Below the pieces are notes generated by a model. That model did not search any database. It saw nothing but the letters and a program-made list of their open reading frames with translations, and was not told the DNA's origin. From DASYXZ01 sp035946625 (GTDB lineage Bacteria > Acidobacteriota > Terriglobia > UBA7540), in assembly GCA_035946625.1 (NCBI GenBank), contig DASYZE010000054.1, positions 1-64,000 on the forward strand: a stretch of DNA of 64,000 nt, given 5' to 3'. Made by a program: the position numbers and the translations under genes. Numbering within the stretch: position 1 is the stretch's first letter; each line of letters begins with the position of its first letter. Of the stretch, positions 52,403 to 59,922 are shown in pieces.

Positions 52403-53041
52403 ATAACAGTGAATTATCGCACAGCGAGCCGTTTGTGCGTTGCAAACTCCGCTCTGGACCCGCTGGCGCGTGCCCCGATTTGGTGCCCGTGCTCATTGCT
52501 CTTCAGAGTGTGAGCTTTTCTCTGGATGCACGCCTCGTTACCTATTCGCGTTGGTCATCATGCCGTCCTGCCGTGCCGGAACGAACCCGCATCCAGAAAA
52601 TCGCTGACCGCGGCCTTCTACTGACCCGCCTGAGTTTGATCGTCAGCTATTCAGATTGGGAAACCCGCAGTTGGCTAACAGTGCAATTTGCACGTGGGAG
52701 CCACTCACCGCCAAGCCGCCGTACGCATCACATCGACCTGATGGTGATAAGCGGAGCCAAATCTCAATGTTTACGGTCAAAGACGGCGACTTAAAGGCGC
52801 GTCTGGCGACTTTTTCATCGGCCCGTTACTTTCAAGCAAAAGATGCGGAATTCCTGTCTATTCGCGTTTGCCAGTGCTGGATAATGGAAACTCAAAAAGG
52901 GAGACTGGAAAACCGCGGTTTTGGGGTCTCGAACTGCGGAACCCAATTCCGACCGGCGAAAATTATTTTGCATTCGCCCGGCCACGGTTCGCGTATAACG
53001 CTTACAGGAAGGCACGATTGAGCGAGAGGTCCTCATCCCGA
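52403..53041. other. Gene-free interval before second ECF gene
   Basis: 639 bases between divergent genes. No open frame with recognisable motifs, no T-run terminator or named RNA seen. A TTG at 53018 preceded by AGGAAGG could be the real start of the ECF gene, in which case the last 24 bases are coding. A GGAACC near 52940 recalls an ECF -35 but a matching -10 was not found. Confidence 0.3.
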
Positions 53042-53566
53042 ATGGAGAACGCGCTGGCTCAAGCAGTCCGTGGGGATGCGGGCGCTTTTGAATCGATTGT
53101 GCGCGAGCATCAGGGAATGGTTTTCAGCCTGGCTTACCATTTTTTGCACGACCGGGCGCTGGCGGAAGATATGGCCCAGGAAGTTTTTCTTCACCTTTTT
53201 CGCAACCTGCGCTCCATCCAATCGCCGGAGCACCTGATGTTCTGGCTGCGCAAAGTGGCCAGCCATCGCTGCATCGATCACCTTCGCGGGCAGCAGCCGC
53301 AGACGAATATGGACGACCTTCCCGAACCCGCGGGACCAACCAGAGAGCATGACCCGCTGCTTGAAGAAAGACTTCGGCGGTTGGTGGCCAGCCTTCCCGA
53401 GCGCGCGCGGCTGGCGGTGATCCTCCGCTATCAGGAGGAATTGGAATACCACGAGATTGCGGAAGTCATGGAAATGCCCATCAACACAGTAAAAAGTAAT
53501 TTGCAACGGGCGCTGGCGGTTCTGCGCGGCAAGCTGGCCCGCTGCATGGGAGACGTACCGGCATGA
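53042..53566 (+). CDS. ECF-family RNA polymerase sigma factor
   Basis: 174 residues from the ATG at 53042; a TTG at 53018 with AGGAAGG five bases upstream would add eight residues and may be the true start. Region 2: DAGAFESIVREHQGMVFSLAYHFL, LAEDMAQEVFLHLFRNL, FWLRKVASHRCIDHLR. Region 4: SLPERARLAVILRYQEELEYHEIAEVMEMPINTVKSNLQRAL. It overlaps the next gene by four bases, starting a four-gene operon with a membrane anti-sigma candidate and two exported proteins. Confidence 0.88.
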   Translation: MENALAQAVRGDAGAFESIVREHQGMVFSLAYHFLHDRALAEDMAQEVFLHLFRNLRSIQSPEHLMFWLRKVASHRCIDHLRGQQPQTNMDDLPEPAGPTREHDPLLEERLRRLVASLPERARLAVILRYQEELEYHEIAEVMEMPINTVKSNLQRALAVLRGKLARCMGDVPA

Positions 53567-53931
53567 ATCCTCTCGACCACGAATTAAAGAACGCATTACG
53601 GCGGCAGGAACCATCGGCGGATTTTGCCAGGCGGGTGATGGCCGGCCTTCAGTCCGAGCCCGCGCCGAGGTCCGGGTGGATCACGGTGATTCGTAATCTC
53701 TTCCGCTTCCCCGCCCTGCGCTGGGCCATGACCGCCGCACTTTGTGCCTTGTTGATTGTCGGAGTGCTGGCCTATCGCCGCCACCAACAGGCCGTAGCCC
53801 AGGGCGAGATGGCGCGCGCCAAGGTCATGCTGGCCCTGCACATCGCCAGCAGCAAATTGAATGTTGCACTCCGAGGGGTCCGCCGGGCCGACGGGCCGAA
53901 GAAAGTTCAAGACGCCCAGAGATCCGAGTGA
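53563..53931 (+). CDS. Small membrane protein, probable anti-sigma factor
   Basis: 122 residues. The N-terminal cytosolic segment (MNPLDHELKNALRRQEPSADFARRV) resembles the start of small anti-sigma partners. One transmembrane helix (WAMTAALCALLIVGVLAY, about 54-71) precedes a periplasmic helix. No zinc motif. Its ATG overlaps the sigma stop (ATGA), the classical sigma/anti-sigma arrangement; the assignment relies on that context. Confidence 0.65.
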   Translation: MNPLDHELKNALRRQEPSADFARRVMAGLQSEPAPRSGWITVIRNLFRFPALRWAMTAALCALLIVGVLAYRRHQQAVAQGEMARAKVMLALHIASSKLNVALRGVRRADGPKKVQDAQRSE

Positions 53932-53946
53932 GGAATGGAGCACTTT

Positions 53947-54636
53947 ATGAAAACACCCACGACAAATTTTTGCAGGCAGGCCGGAATGCTGCTGGCTTTC
54001 ACATGCGCGGGTCTGCTTCTCAACGCCAATGACGCCCGCGCCCAAAACGGCAGGCTCGAAATCAATCACCTTGAAAAATTGGCGGACAAAGCCGCGGAGG
54101 TGGTGGACGTGAATCTGGACGGCGCTCTGCTGCAGCTCGCCTCCAAATTCATGTCTGACAAGAGGGATCCGGACGAGGCCGCCGCCAAAGATTTCATCCA
54201 GCACCTGCAAGGGATTTACGTGAAAAGCTACGAATTCGACAAGGAAGGCGAATACAGCCGGGCGGACGTGGATGAAATTCGCCAGCAGCTCCGCGCCCCC
54301 ACCTGGAAACGGACGGTGGAAGTTCGAAGCAAGCGGGACGGAGACAACGCGGAAGTCTACCTGATGCCCGGCAAGGGCAGCGGCGACGACGCCATCAAGG
54401 GACTCGCCATCCTCTGCGCCGAGCCCAAGGAATTGACCGTAGTCAACATCGTCGGCCCCATCAATCTGGACAAGCTCGCCGCGTTGGACGGAGAAATGGG
54501 AGTGCCACGCCTGGGGCTGGTGCGCACCGGCAAGGGCAAAAGGGAAACCAAGGACGGAAAAGAAAACAAAGATGGCAAGGATTCCCAGGACGGTAAAGAC
54601 TCCAAGGAGGCGACGAGCCATGACCAAGCCAAATAG
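53947..54636 (+). CDS. Exported DUF4252-like protein
   Basis: 229 residues from the ATG at 53947 (GGAG six bases upstream). Signal peptide AGMLLAFTCAGLLLNANDARA. The mature part LEINHLEKLADKAAEVVDVNLDG, SYEFDKEGEYSRADVDEIRQQL, NAEVYLMPGKG and LTVVNIVGPINLDKL matches DUF4252, often found behind ECF sigma genes. The tail is a Lys/Asp/Gly repeat (DGKENKDGKDSQDGKDSKE). Overlaps the next gene by 17 bases. Confidence 0.75.
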   Translation: MKTPTTNFCRQAGMLLAFTCAGLLLNANDARAQNGRLEINHLEKLADKAAEVVDVNLDGALLQLASKFMSDKRDPDEAAAKDFIQHLQGIYVKSYEFDKEGEYSRADVDEIRQQLRAPTWKRTVEVRSKRDGDNAEVYLMPGKGSGDDAIKGLAILCAEPKELTVVNIVGPINLDKLAALDGEMGVPRLGLVRTGKGKRETKDGKENKDGKDSQDGKDSKEATSHDQAK

Positions 54637-55210
54637 CTCCCGCGCCAGGACTCTGACCATCGCCGCCTTGATATTTGCCTCTCTTTCTTTTACTCCGCCC
54701 GCCCAGGCGCGCGACAAGGAGTTTGGAGTGCTGGTTCATTACGTTGAATCGCATTACCACGTCCACCGGCAATACCGGTTTCTGATGGGCTTTGCGTCCC
54801 TCACCGTGGATATCGTGCGCCCCTACGGCGTGAAGGGAATGAAACTCGCTCTTTGGGAGAACGGGAAAATTACCTCGCCGAAGGACGACCTGGATTTTCC
54901 CGCCGTGGTCAAGGCCGGCCTGGCCGGAGGATGGCAGCCCATGGTTCGAGTGTGGTCCCGCCGCGATGGAGAGCGTACCGTGATTTTTGCCAAACCCGAT
55001 GGCAAAAACATGAAACTATTGGTAGCCACTGTGGACCAGGAAGATGCGGTGGTGATTCAATTGAAAATCAATCCCGACCAATTGAGCCGATGCATTGACG
55101 AGTGGTCGAGGGGAGGACGCCACGAGCAAAATGGCGACTTGAAGGGTGCCAAGCCCTCGACGCCAAATGAACAGGATTTGGATGCGAGGGAAACCACGAA
55201 CGGGATGTAA
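54620..55210 (+). CDS. Exported protein of unknown function (DUF4252-operon)
   Basis: 196 residues from the ATG at 54620 (AAGGAGG nine bases upstream, inside the previous gene). Signal peptide TLTIAALIFASLSFTPPAQA. The mature part, LVHYVESHYHVHRQYRFLMGF, is rich in His and Tyr at the start, then DIVRPYGVKGMKLALWENG and RTVIFAKPDGKNMKLLVATVD, resembling the DUF4252 neighbour in its second half (AEVYLMPGKG / TVIFAKPDGK). They may be diverged paralogues. Confidence 0.6.
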   Translation: MTKPNSSRARTLTIAALIFASLSFTPPAQARDKEFGVLVHYVESHYHVHRQYRFLMGFASLTVDIVRPYGVKGMKLALWENGKITSPKDDLDFPAVVKAGLAGGWQPMVRVWSRRDGERTVIFAKPDGKNMKLLVATVDQEDAVVIQLKINPDQLSRCIDEWSRGGRHEQNGDLKGAKPSTPNEQDLDARETTNGM

Positions 55211-55348
55211 AGGCGCAGATTTCCGCTGGGAACTTACCGTGCCCCTTCTACCTGCCTCAGGTAGAAATTACCAAGGCCGCGTTTTGCTCAAGCATCATCC
55301 GACTTCGACCATCTCGTGGGAAATCAGCCGTTTAGGCGGCCTTCCGGT

Positions 55349-55365
55349 TTGGCATCGCCTTTGCA
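55349..55365 (+). promoter_or_regulatory. Sigma-54 (-24/-12) promoter
   Basis: TTGGCATCGCCTTTGCA matches the consensus TTGGCACG-N4-TTGCA with GG and GC exactly ten bases apart. The predicted start near 55376 leaves about 30 bases before the ATG at 55405, including GAGGAGG. An enhancer-binding protein would be required; no such gene is in the window. Confidence 0.65.
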
Positions 55366-55404
55366 ATTACAGGGGATGAGCATAAAACCGAGGAGGTTCA
55401 GTCT

Positions 55405-56037
55405 ATGAAAAAGTTTATTGTCTATACAACGGCATCATCTTTGCTTCTTCTCACTTCTCTGCCCGGTATGGCCCAACGAGGCTTGTTGGGAGGGCATGCC
55501 TCAACTTCGTCCCGCATCTCGGCAAGCTCAATGAATCATGCCGGTTTACAATCCCGCACCGAGCGATCGAAAAACGTTCGGGCTATTACGAACTCGAAAA
55601 TGCAAACCCGATCGAATGCCGAGGTAAGGGATAAAGGTCTGGCTCGAGCCAGTGCGACTCAAAGCGTCAACACCAAGGCTGACTCAAACCGGGACTTCAC
55701 CGTCGCGCCCGGCGTCGGCAAATCGGAGGCGCGCACTTCCTCCAAGACAAACGCCGGGGAGAGCTCGAGTACCAGCCTGAAGGCCAATGGCCTGGTGAAA
55801 GCGCAGGCTGCTCAAAGCGCCAATACGCAGGCTGACGGGAACCGGGATTTCGCCGTCGCACCGGGAATGAGCAAGGCGGAGGTGAGCACGTCCTCCGGCT
55901 CGCAAACCAGCGAGAGCTCGAGTACCACTCTGAAGGCTAACGGACTGGGCAAGGCGCAGGCATCCCAGAGTGCAAGCGTGGGGGCAAGGGCGCACTCTTC
56001 ACACGCAGGGAAAATCAAGCATCACTTGCACCTCTAA
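55405..56037 (+). CDS. Secreted Ser/Thr-rich repeat protein
   Basis: 210 residues. Signal peptide KKFIVYTTASSLLLLTSLPGMAQ. The mature part contains two full 51-residue repeats and a third partial: GL.(K/R)A.A.QS.NT.AD.NRDF.VAPG..K.E..TSS.....ESSST.LKAN, in residues about 78-190. It has no cysteines and few hydrophobic residues and is probably disordered or a surface/adhesin-like protein. AGGAGG precedes the ATG and a sigma-54 promoter lies 40 bases upstream, so expression is probably conditional. No family recognised. Confidence 0.6.
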   Translation: MKKFIVYTTASSLLLLTSLPGMAQRGLLGGHASTSSRISASSMNHAGLQSRTERSKNVRAITNSKMQTRSNAEVRDKGLARASATQSVNTKADSNRDFTVAPGVGKSEARTSSKTNAGESSSTSLKANGLVKAQAAQSANTQADGNRDFAVAPGMSKAEVSTSSGSQTSESSSTTLKANGLGKAQASQSASVGARAHSSHAGKIKHHLHL

Positions 56038-56146
56038 ATAAAAACGCCAGTGCAACTGGCGGACTGATTCTCCAGGAGCCTAACCCTTGGGCCTCCCTGG
56101 TGAACGAGGGCGCTACCCAGCCATAATGGCGAAGGGGTGGCGCCCT
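56037..56146 (-). ncRNA. Three-hairpin RNA with intrinsic terminator (candidate)
   Basis: Read on the minus strand: hairpin 1 (56146-56107) with a 12-bp stem and an internal A/GAAG loop, capped GCC-AUUAU-GGC; hairpin 2 (56100-56072) closed by CCAGG/CCUGG and GCC/GGC; and a perfect 7-bp stem CGCCAGU/ACUGGCG (56061-56045) followed by UUUUUAUU. The whole lies between two convergent genes and could be a small RNA, a 3'-UTR structure, or just paired terminators. I could not match it to a named family. Confidence 0.4.
56108..56145 (+). terminator. Terminator of the repeat-protein gene
   Basis: On the plus strand GGGCGCTACCC pairs with GGGTGGCGCCC (11 bp including one G-T) around a small inner hairpin, followed by TTTATTATTT. 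Position about 70 bases after the stop at 56037. Confidence 0.55.
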
Positions 56147-56239
56147 TTATTATTTGAAGAGAAGCATTTTTGGGCCAGCTTGTTGGTTCGTGTTTAAAGT
56201 TTCTGTTGCTGGCCCTCGTCATCCTATCAACGCCTGCCT

Positions 56240-56680
56240 TCACGCGATGGCCTCCAAAGGCCAGCTTGTGCCGGAAGCAGTTTTTAGTTTTTGAGCAAGT
56301 CCGGACCTGATTCGGAAAGGCACCGGGGATTCGAGCCCGAGACGAAGCTCGATGTATTCGATCCAGAGAATTTTTTTTGCGGAACGGGAAATCTCTCTCC
56401 ATGGAATGAAAAGAGGAGGGTGTGCTATTCGCAAGGGCCACATGACGCTGAGATAAAGTCCGCGCGGGTCGGCCCCGACAATGAGGCAATGGTTATAGCG
56501 GGTCAAATACCGCATCTGAGCGCTTTCAAATTTCCACTGGCTCCCGGAAAATGGGTCCGTGCTTCGATAAGGCTCAACGAGCGACGCCCACCCGCTGACA
56601 TGACTGATGTAGGTAATGGAAATCCACGAGGCGACAATAAAAGTCAGGATTGCGAACACAAAAAGGTGGGTGTTCACCAT
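56240..56680 (-). CDS. Conserved hypothetical single-span membrane protein
   Basis: 146 residues. One N-terminal transmembrane helix (HLFVFAILTFIVASWISITYI), then SGWASLVEPYRS, FSGSQWKFESAQMRYLTRYNHCLIVGADPRGLYLSV, HPPLFIPWREIS, and YIELRLG. This combination recurs in a family of uncharacterised bacterial membrane proteins. It follows mutS2 after 21 bases and is probably co-transcribed with it. Start ATG 56680. No enzymatic residues are obvious. Confidence 0.65.
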   Translation of the reverse strand: MVNTHLFVFAILTFIVASWISITYISHVSGWASLVEPYRSTDPFSGSQWKFESAQMRYLTRYNHCLIVGADPRGLYLSVMWPLRIAHPPLFIPWREISRSAKKILWIEYIELRLGLESPVPFRIRSGLAQKLKTASGTSWPLEAIA

Positions 56681-56701
56681 GGCTGGCCCCGGGCCTTCTG
56701 C

Positions 56702-59158
56702 CTACAGCTTCAGCTCCACAATCGTTGCACCCGTGCCGCCTTCACGCAGAGGTGCAGGATAGAATTTTTCCACGTGCGGATGGACAGCGAACATTTCGTG
56801 CAAGGCGCGCATCAGAATGCCTTTGCCATGCCCATGCACCACGCGGAGACGGAAGCGTCCACCCACAAAGCTTTCATCAAGAAATTTATCCACCAAGTCG
56901 CGCGCCTCGTCGGCGCTGGCGCCAATCACATTAATCTCCGCCGACGCCGGGCCGGAGTCAGCTTGGGCATGGCTCGCGGCACGCAGGCTTGCTTCTGCCG
57001 GGCCCCCAACAGTGTCATGGATGGCGATAGGCTGCGCGTTCTTAGCCCGGGCCAGCACTTTCACTTCGTTTTTCCGCACGCGCATGCGCAAGCGTCCGAC
57101 TTCCAACTCAAGTTCGTCGTCGCCCACCAGGGCAGTGACAGTTCCAGGAGCGGAGAGATTCGCCACACGCACGCGGTCACCGACGGATGGTGGCGCTTCG
57201 ATGACTTGCTCATGCTCTGCCGCCGGGGCACCCAGCGTCTCGAGAACTTGAGCGTTCCACTCGTCGCGGGTCTCGCCGCTCATCACCGCCGCCTTGCGTT
57301 CGGCTTTTTTCCCAAGGCTGGCCGATCTGCCCTGGGCGACTGCCTCGGCGCGAATCTGCGACAGCGTCTTTTCCCATTTTTGTTCGTACTGTTTCAGGGT
57401 GTCTTCCAGCCGCTCATCCAGCTCGCGAAGTTTCTTCCTGCGCTCCTGCTCGAATTTCTGCTCCACCTCCACTTGGTGGGCCTCGAACTCGGTGCGCTGA
57501 CGGTCCAGCGCGGTCAATCGGTTTTCGAGCTCGGTCTTTTGATCGTGCAACGTGGCGACCAGCGCGGACGCTTCAGCGTCCGCGGGATCGATCAGGCTGC
57601 GTGCCTTTCGGACAATGCCGGGATCGAGGCCCAGGCGTTCGGCCGTATCGATGCCACTCGACTTGCCGGGCAATCCGCTGATCAGCCGGTAAGTCGGTTC
57701 GAGTGTGGCCTCATCAAACTCCATGCTCGCGTTCAGCGCCTGGAGGGTTTCCGCCGCATAAGCCTTCAAGCGCGAGTGGTGAGTGGTGACCAAGGTGACG
57801 GCGCCGCGCTCGCGGAAATGCTCCAGGATGGCGACGGCCAGCGCCGCGCCCTCGTTGGGCTCGGTGCTGGCGCCGATTTCGTCGAGCAGAACCAGATCAT
57901 TGCGGTCCGCCACCTGCACCATGGACTGAATGTTGGCAATGTGGGCGGAGAAAGTGCTGAGGTTGGCCTGGATGGATTGCTGGTCACCGATGTCGGCCAA
58001 CACGCGTTGAAAAATGTGTAGGCGCGCCTGGCTGGCCGCCACGGGAAGGCCGGCCTGCGCCATCAGAACAGAAATTCCGGCGGTCTTCAGCGCCACCGTC
58101 TTGCCTCCGGTATTCGGACCGCTGACGATCATCAAGATCTTGGGCCCGCGCAATTCAATGGTGATGGGGACCGGATTCCGTTTCTGGGCGCGCAACGATT
58201 TTTCCAGCAGGGGGTGCCGCGCATCCTTGAGCACCAGTCCGGGTGCGGAAAGGAATTCGGGCAGGCAACAATCGTAGGCGCGCGCAAATTCAGCCTTGGC
58301 AAATATCAGGTCAAGCTCGCTCAAAATTTCGGCCGCCTCCGCGAGCTCGGATTTCTGCACTCGAAGCAATTCGCTGAACTCGGCCAGGATGCGCTGGATT
58401 TCCGCAAACTCACGTTCCTGAAGCTCAACCAGTTCGTTGTTCATGGGCACCGTCTCGAGCGGCTCCACAAATACGGTGGCGCCGGAAGAGCTGGTGCCGT
58501 GAACCACGCCGCCCACCCGGCGCTTTTCTTCATTGCGAACGGGAATCACAAAGCGCTCGTTGCGCAGCGTCACCACGGCATCCTGCAAAACCTCGTCGTG
58601 GCTGAATTGGCGCACCAGCTTTTCCAGCGTGGACTGGACTTCGCCGCGCAGCCGATCAGTTGTTCGCCGAATGCGGGCAAGCTCTTTGCTCGCGGATGAA
58701 TCCACGCTGCCATCGGGAAGAATTTTTCCGTCCAAATGCCTGACCAGTTCCCGGAAGTCCCCCATCCGTCCGGCGAGCATGTCCAAACTGTTGAACGGGC
58801 TTTTCGCAAACAAGCCCCGAAGATCGCAGGCCGCGCGCGCCACCTCCACCAACCCGAGAATCTCCTGCGGGTCGAGCGCCACCCCCTCGATGCTCAGTTT
58901 CTCCAGGGTCGAGCGTGGATCTTTAATTCCGGAAAAACTCGGGCGCGAGCTTTCAGCCAGGAAATCGCGCGCTTCTTTCACCAGCTCAAAATCGCGCCTG
59001 ATGAGGTCAAGGTCCGTGCGCGGCTCGAGCAGGGCCACTCGCGGTCCTGCGATGGGCCCGGTGAGGAATCCGCGCAAAAGCTCAATGACGCCGGAAAACT
59101 CCAGAACCTCACGCGAGAAAAGATCGAGAACTTCTAATTGTGCCTCGGAGTTCGTCAT
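56702..59158 (-). CDS. mutS2: MutS2 endonuclease
   Basis: 818 residues. No mismatch-recognition domain; the MutS core/clamp is followed by the ATPase (Walker A SGPNTGGKT, about 345; Walker B LVLLDEIGASTEP), helix-turn motif STFSAHIANI and TTHHSRLKAYA. A KOW-like region and the C-terminal Smr nuclease domain (INVIGASADEARDLVDKFLD ... LRVVHGHGKGILM) complete it. MutS2 suppresses recombination and acts in ribosome rescue of collided ribosomes. Full length. Confidence 0.94.
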   Translation of the reverse strand: MTNSEAQLEVLDLFSREVLEFSGVIELLRGFLTGPIAGPRVALLEPRTDLDLIRRDFELVKEARDFLAESSRPSFSGIKDPRSTLEKLSIEGVALDPQEILGLVEVARAACDLRGLFAKSPFNSLDMLAGRMGDFRELVRHLDGKILPDGSVDSSASKELARIRRTTDRLRGEVQSTLEKLVRQFSHDEVLQDAVVTLRNERFVIPVRNEEKRRVGGVVHGTSSSGATVFVEPLETVPMNNELVELQEREFAEIQRILAEFSELLRVQKSELAEAAEILSELDLIFAKAEFARAYDCCLPEFLSAPGLVLKDARHPLLEKSLRAQKRNPVPITIELRGPKILMIVSGPNTGGKTVALKTAGISVLMAQAGLPVAASQARLHIFQRVLADIGDQQSIQANLSTFSAHIANIQSMVQVADRNDLVLLDEIGASTEPNEGAALAVAILEHFRERGAVTLVTTHHSRLKAYAAETLQALNASMEFDEATLEPTYRLISGLPGKSSGIDTAERLGLDPGIVRKARSLIDPADAEASALVATLHDQKTELENRLTALDRQRTEFEAHQVEVEQKFEQERRKKLRELDERLEDTLKQYEQKWEKTLSQIRAEAVAQGRSASLGKKAERKAAVMSGETRDEWNAQVLETLGAPAAEHEQVIEAPPSVGDRVRVANLSAPGTVTALVGDDELELEVGRLRMRVRKNEVKVLARAKNAQPIAIHDTVGGPAEASLRAASHAQADSGPASAEINVIGASADEARDLVDKFLDESFVGGRFRLRVVHGHGKGILMRALHEMFAVHPHVEKFYPAPLREGGTGATIVELKL

Positions 59159-59240
59159 GTAGGGAAATGGGGGCCATGAACCGCCCGATTGAGAATCGTA
59201 TCGGTGAAGGAAGATGGTGTCAACGAATCACTCCAAGCGA

Positions 59241-59810
59241 TTACCGCAGGAATTCTCTCAATTTCTCAACCGCGTGGTCCGCGTCCTCGACCAGGGTGAC
59301 GATTTCCATCGCATTTGAGAAACGTTCAAGGGAAGGCGCACCCGTGGCCCCGAGGTGGACTTCCTGATTCAAGCACTCGATCACGGGCCGCCAATAGGGC
59401 GCCCAGACCAGCAGGGGACGCCGGCCACCCAGCGTGCTGGAGAGCACCGACTTATTCATCAATTCCCACGCCAGGGCCAACTCCACCAGAGTGCCCGTTC
59501 CGCCCGGCAGGACTACATAAGCGTCGCCGCGCTCGACCAGAGTTATCAGCCGTTCTGGATACGATCGGGTTCGCACTTCTTCTGTTATCCACCGGTTGGG
59601 GCGCATTGGCCACACTTCGCAGGTGACCCCAATGGTCAAGCCGCCCGCCTCCCGGGTGCCCCGCGCCGAGGCTTCCATCAGGCCCCCGTAGCCGCCATTG
59701 CAAATAGCAAAGCCGGATTCCGCGCACAGCCTGCCTAGGCGGCGGGCGTCAGAATAGGCCGCGCTGCCCTCGTCAGGGAGAGAACTGCCAAAAATGGTTA
59801 CCGTCGCCAT
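59241..59810 (-). CDS. LOG-family nucleotide 5'-monophosphate phosphoribohydrolase
   Basis: 189 residues. LOG-family motifs GGYGGLMEAS and PGGTGTLVELALAWE, with the nucleotide-binding start TVTIFGSS. Plant LOGs release cytokinin bases from nucleotide precursors; bacterial members act on AMP or similar. The ATG at 59810 is used. It lies between mutS2 and dacB on the same strand. Confidence 0.85.
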   Translation of the reverse strand: MATVTIFGSSLPDEGSAAYSDARRLGRLCAESGFAICNGGYGGLMEASARGTREAGGLTIGVTCEVWPMRPNRWITEEVRTRSYPERLITLVERGDAYVVLPGGTGTLVELALAWELMNKSVLSSTLGGRRPLLVWAPYWRPVIECLNQEVHLGATGAPSLERFSNAMEIVTLVEDADHAVEKLREFLR

Positions 59811-59922
59811 GGCGTCAAATTAATTCCGCTCTGGATCTATTGGGTGATTGAGTGATCAAGCAATTGCAAGGACCAGGGCAGTTAAAGGCCCGATGACTCA
59901 ATTGCGCCAATCTGAGAATGCG

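Noticed and set aside
56318..56342. tRNA T-arm-like sequence GGGATTCGAGCCC
   Set aside because: It lies inside the conserved membrane-protein gene and no acceptor or anticodon stem surrounds it.
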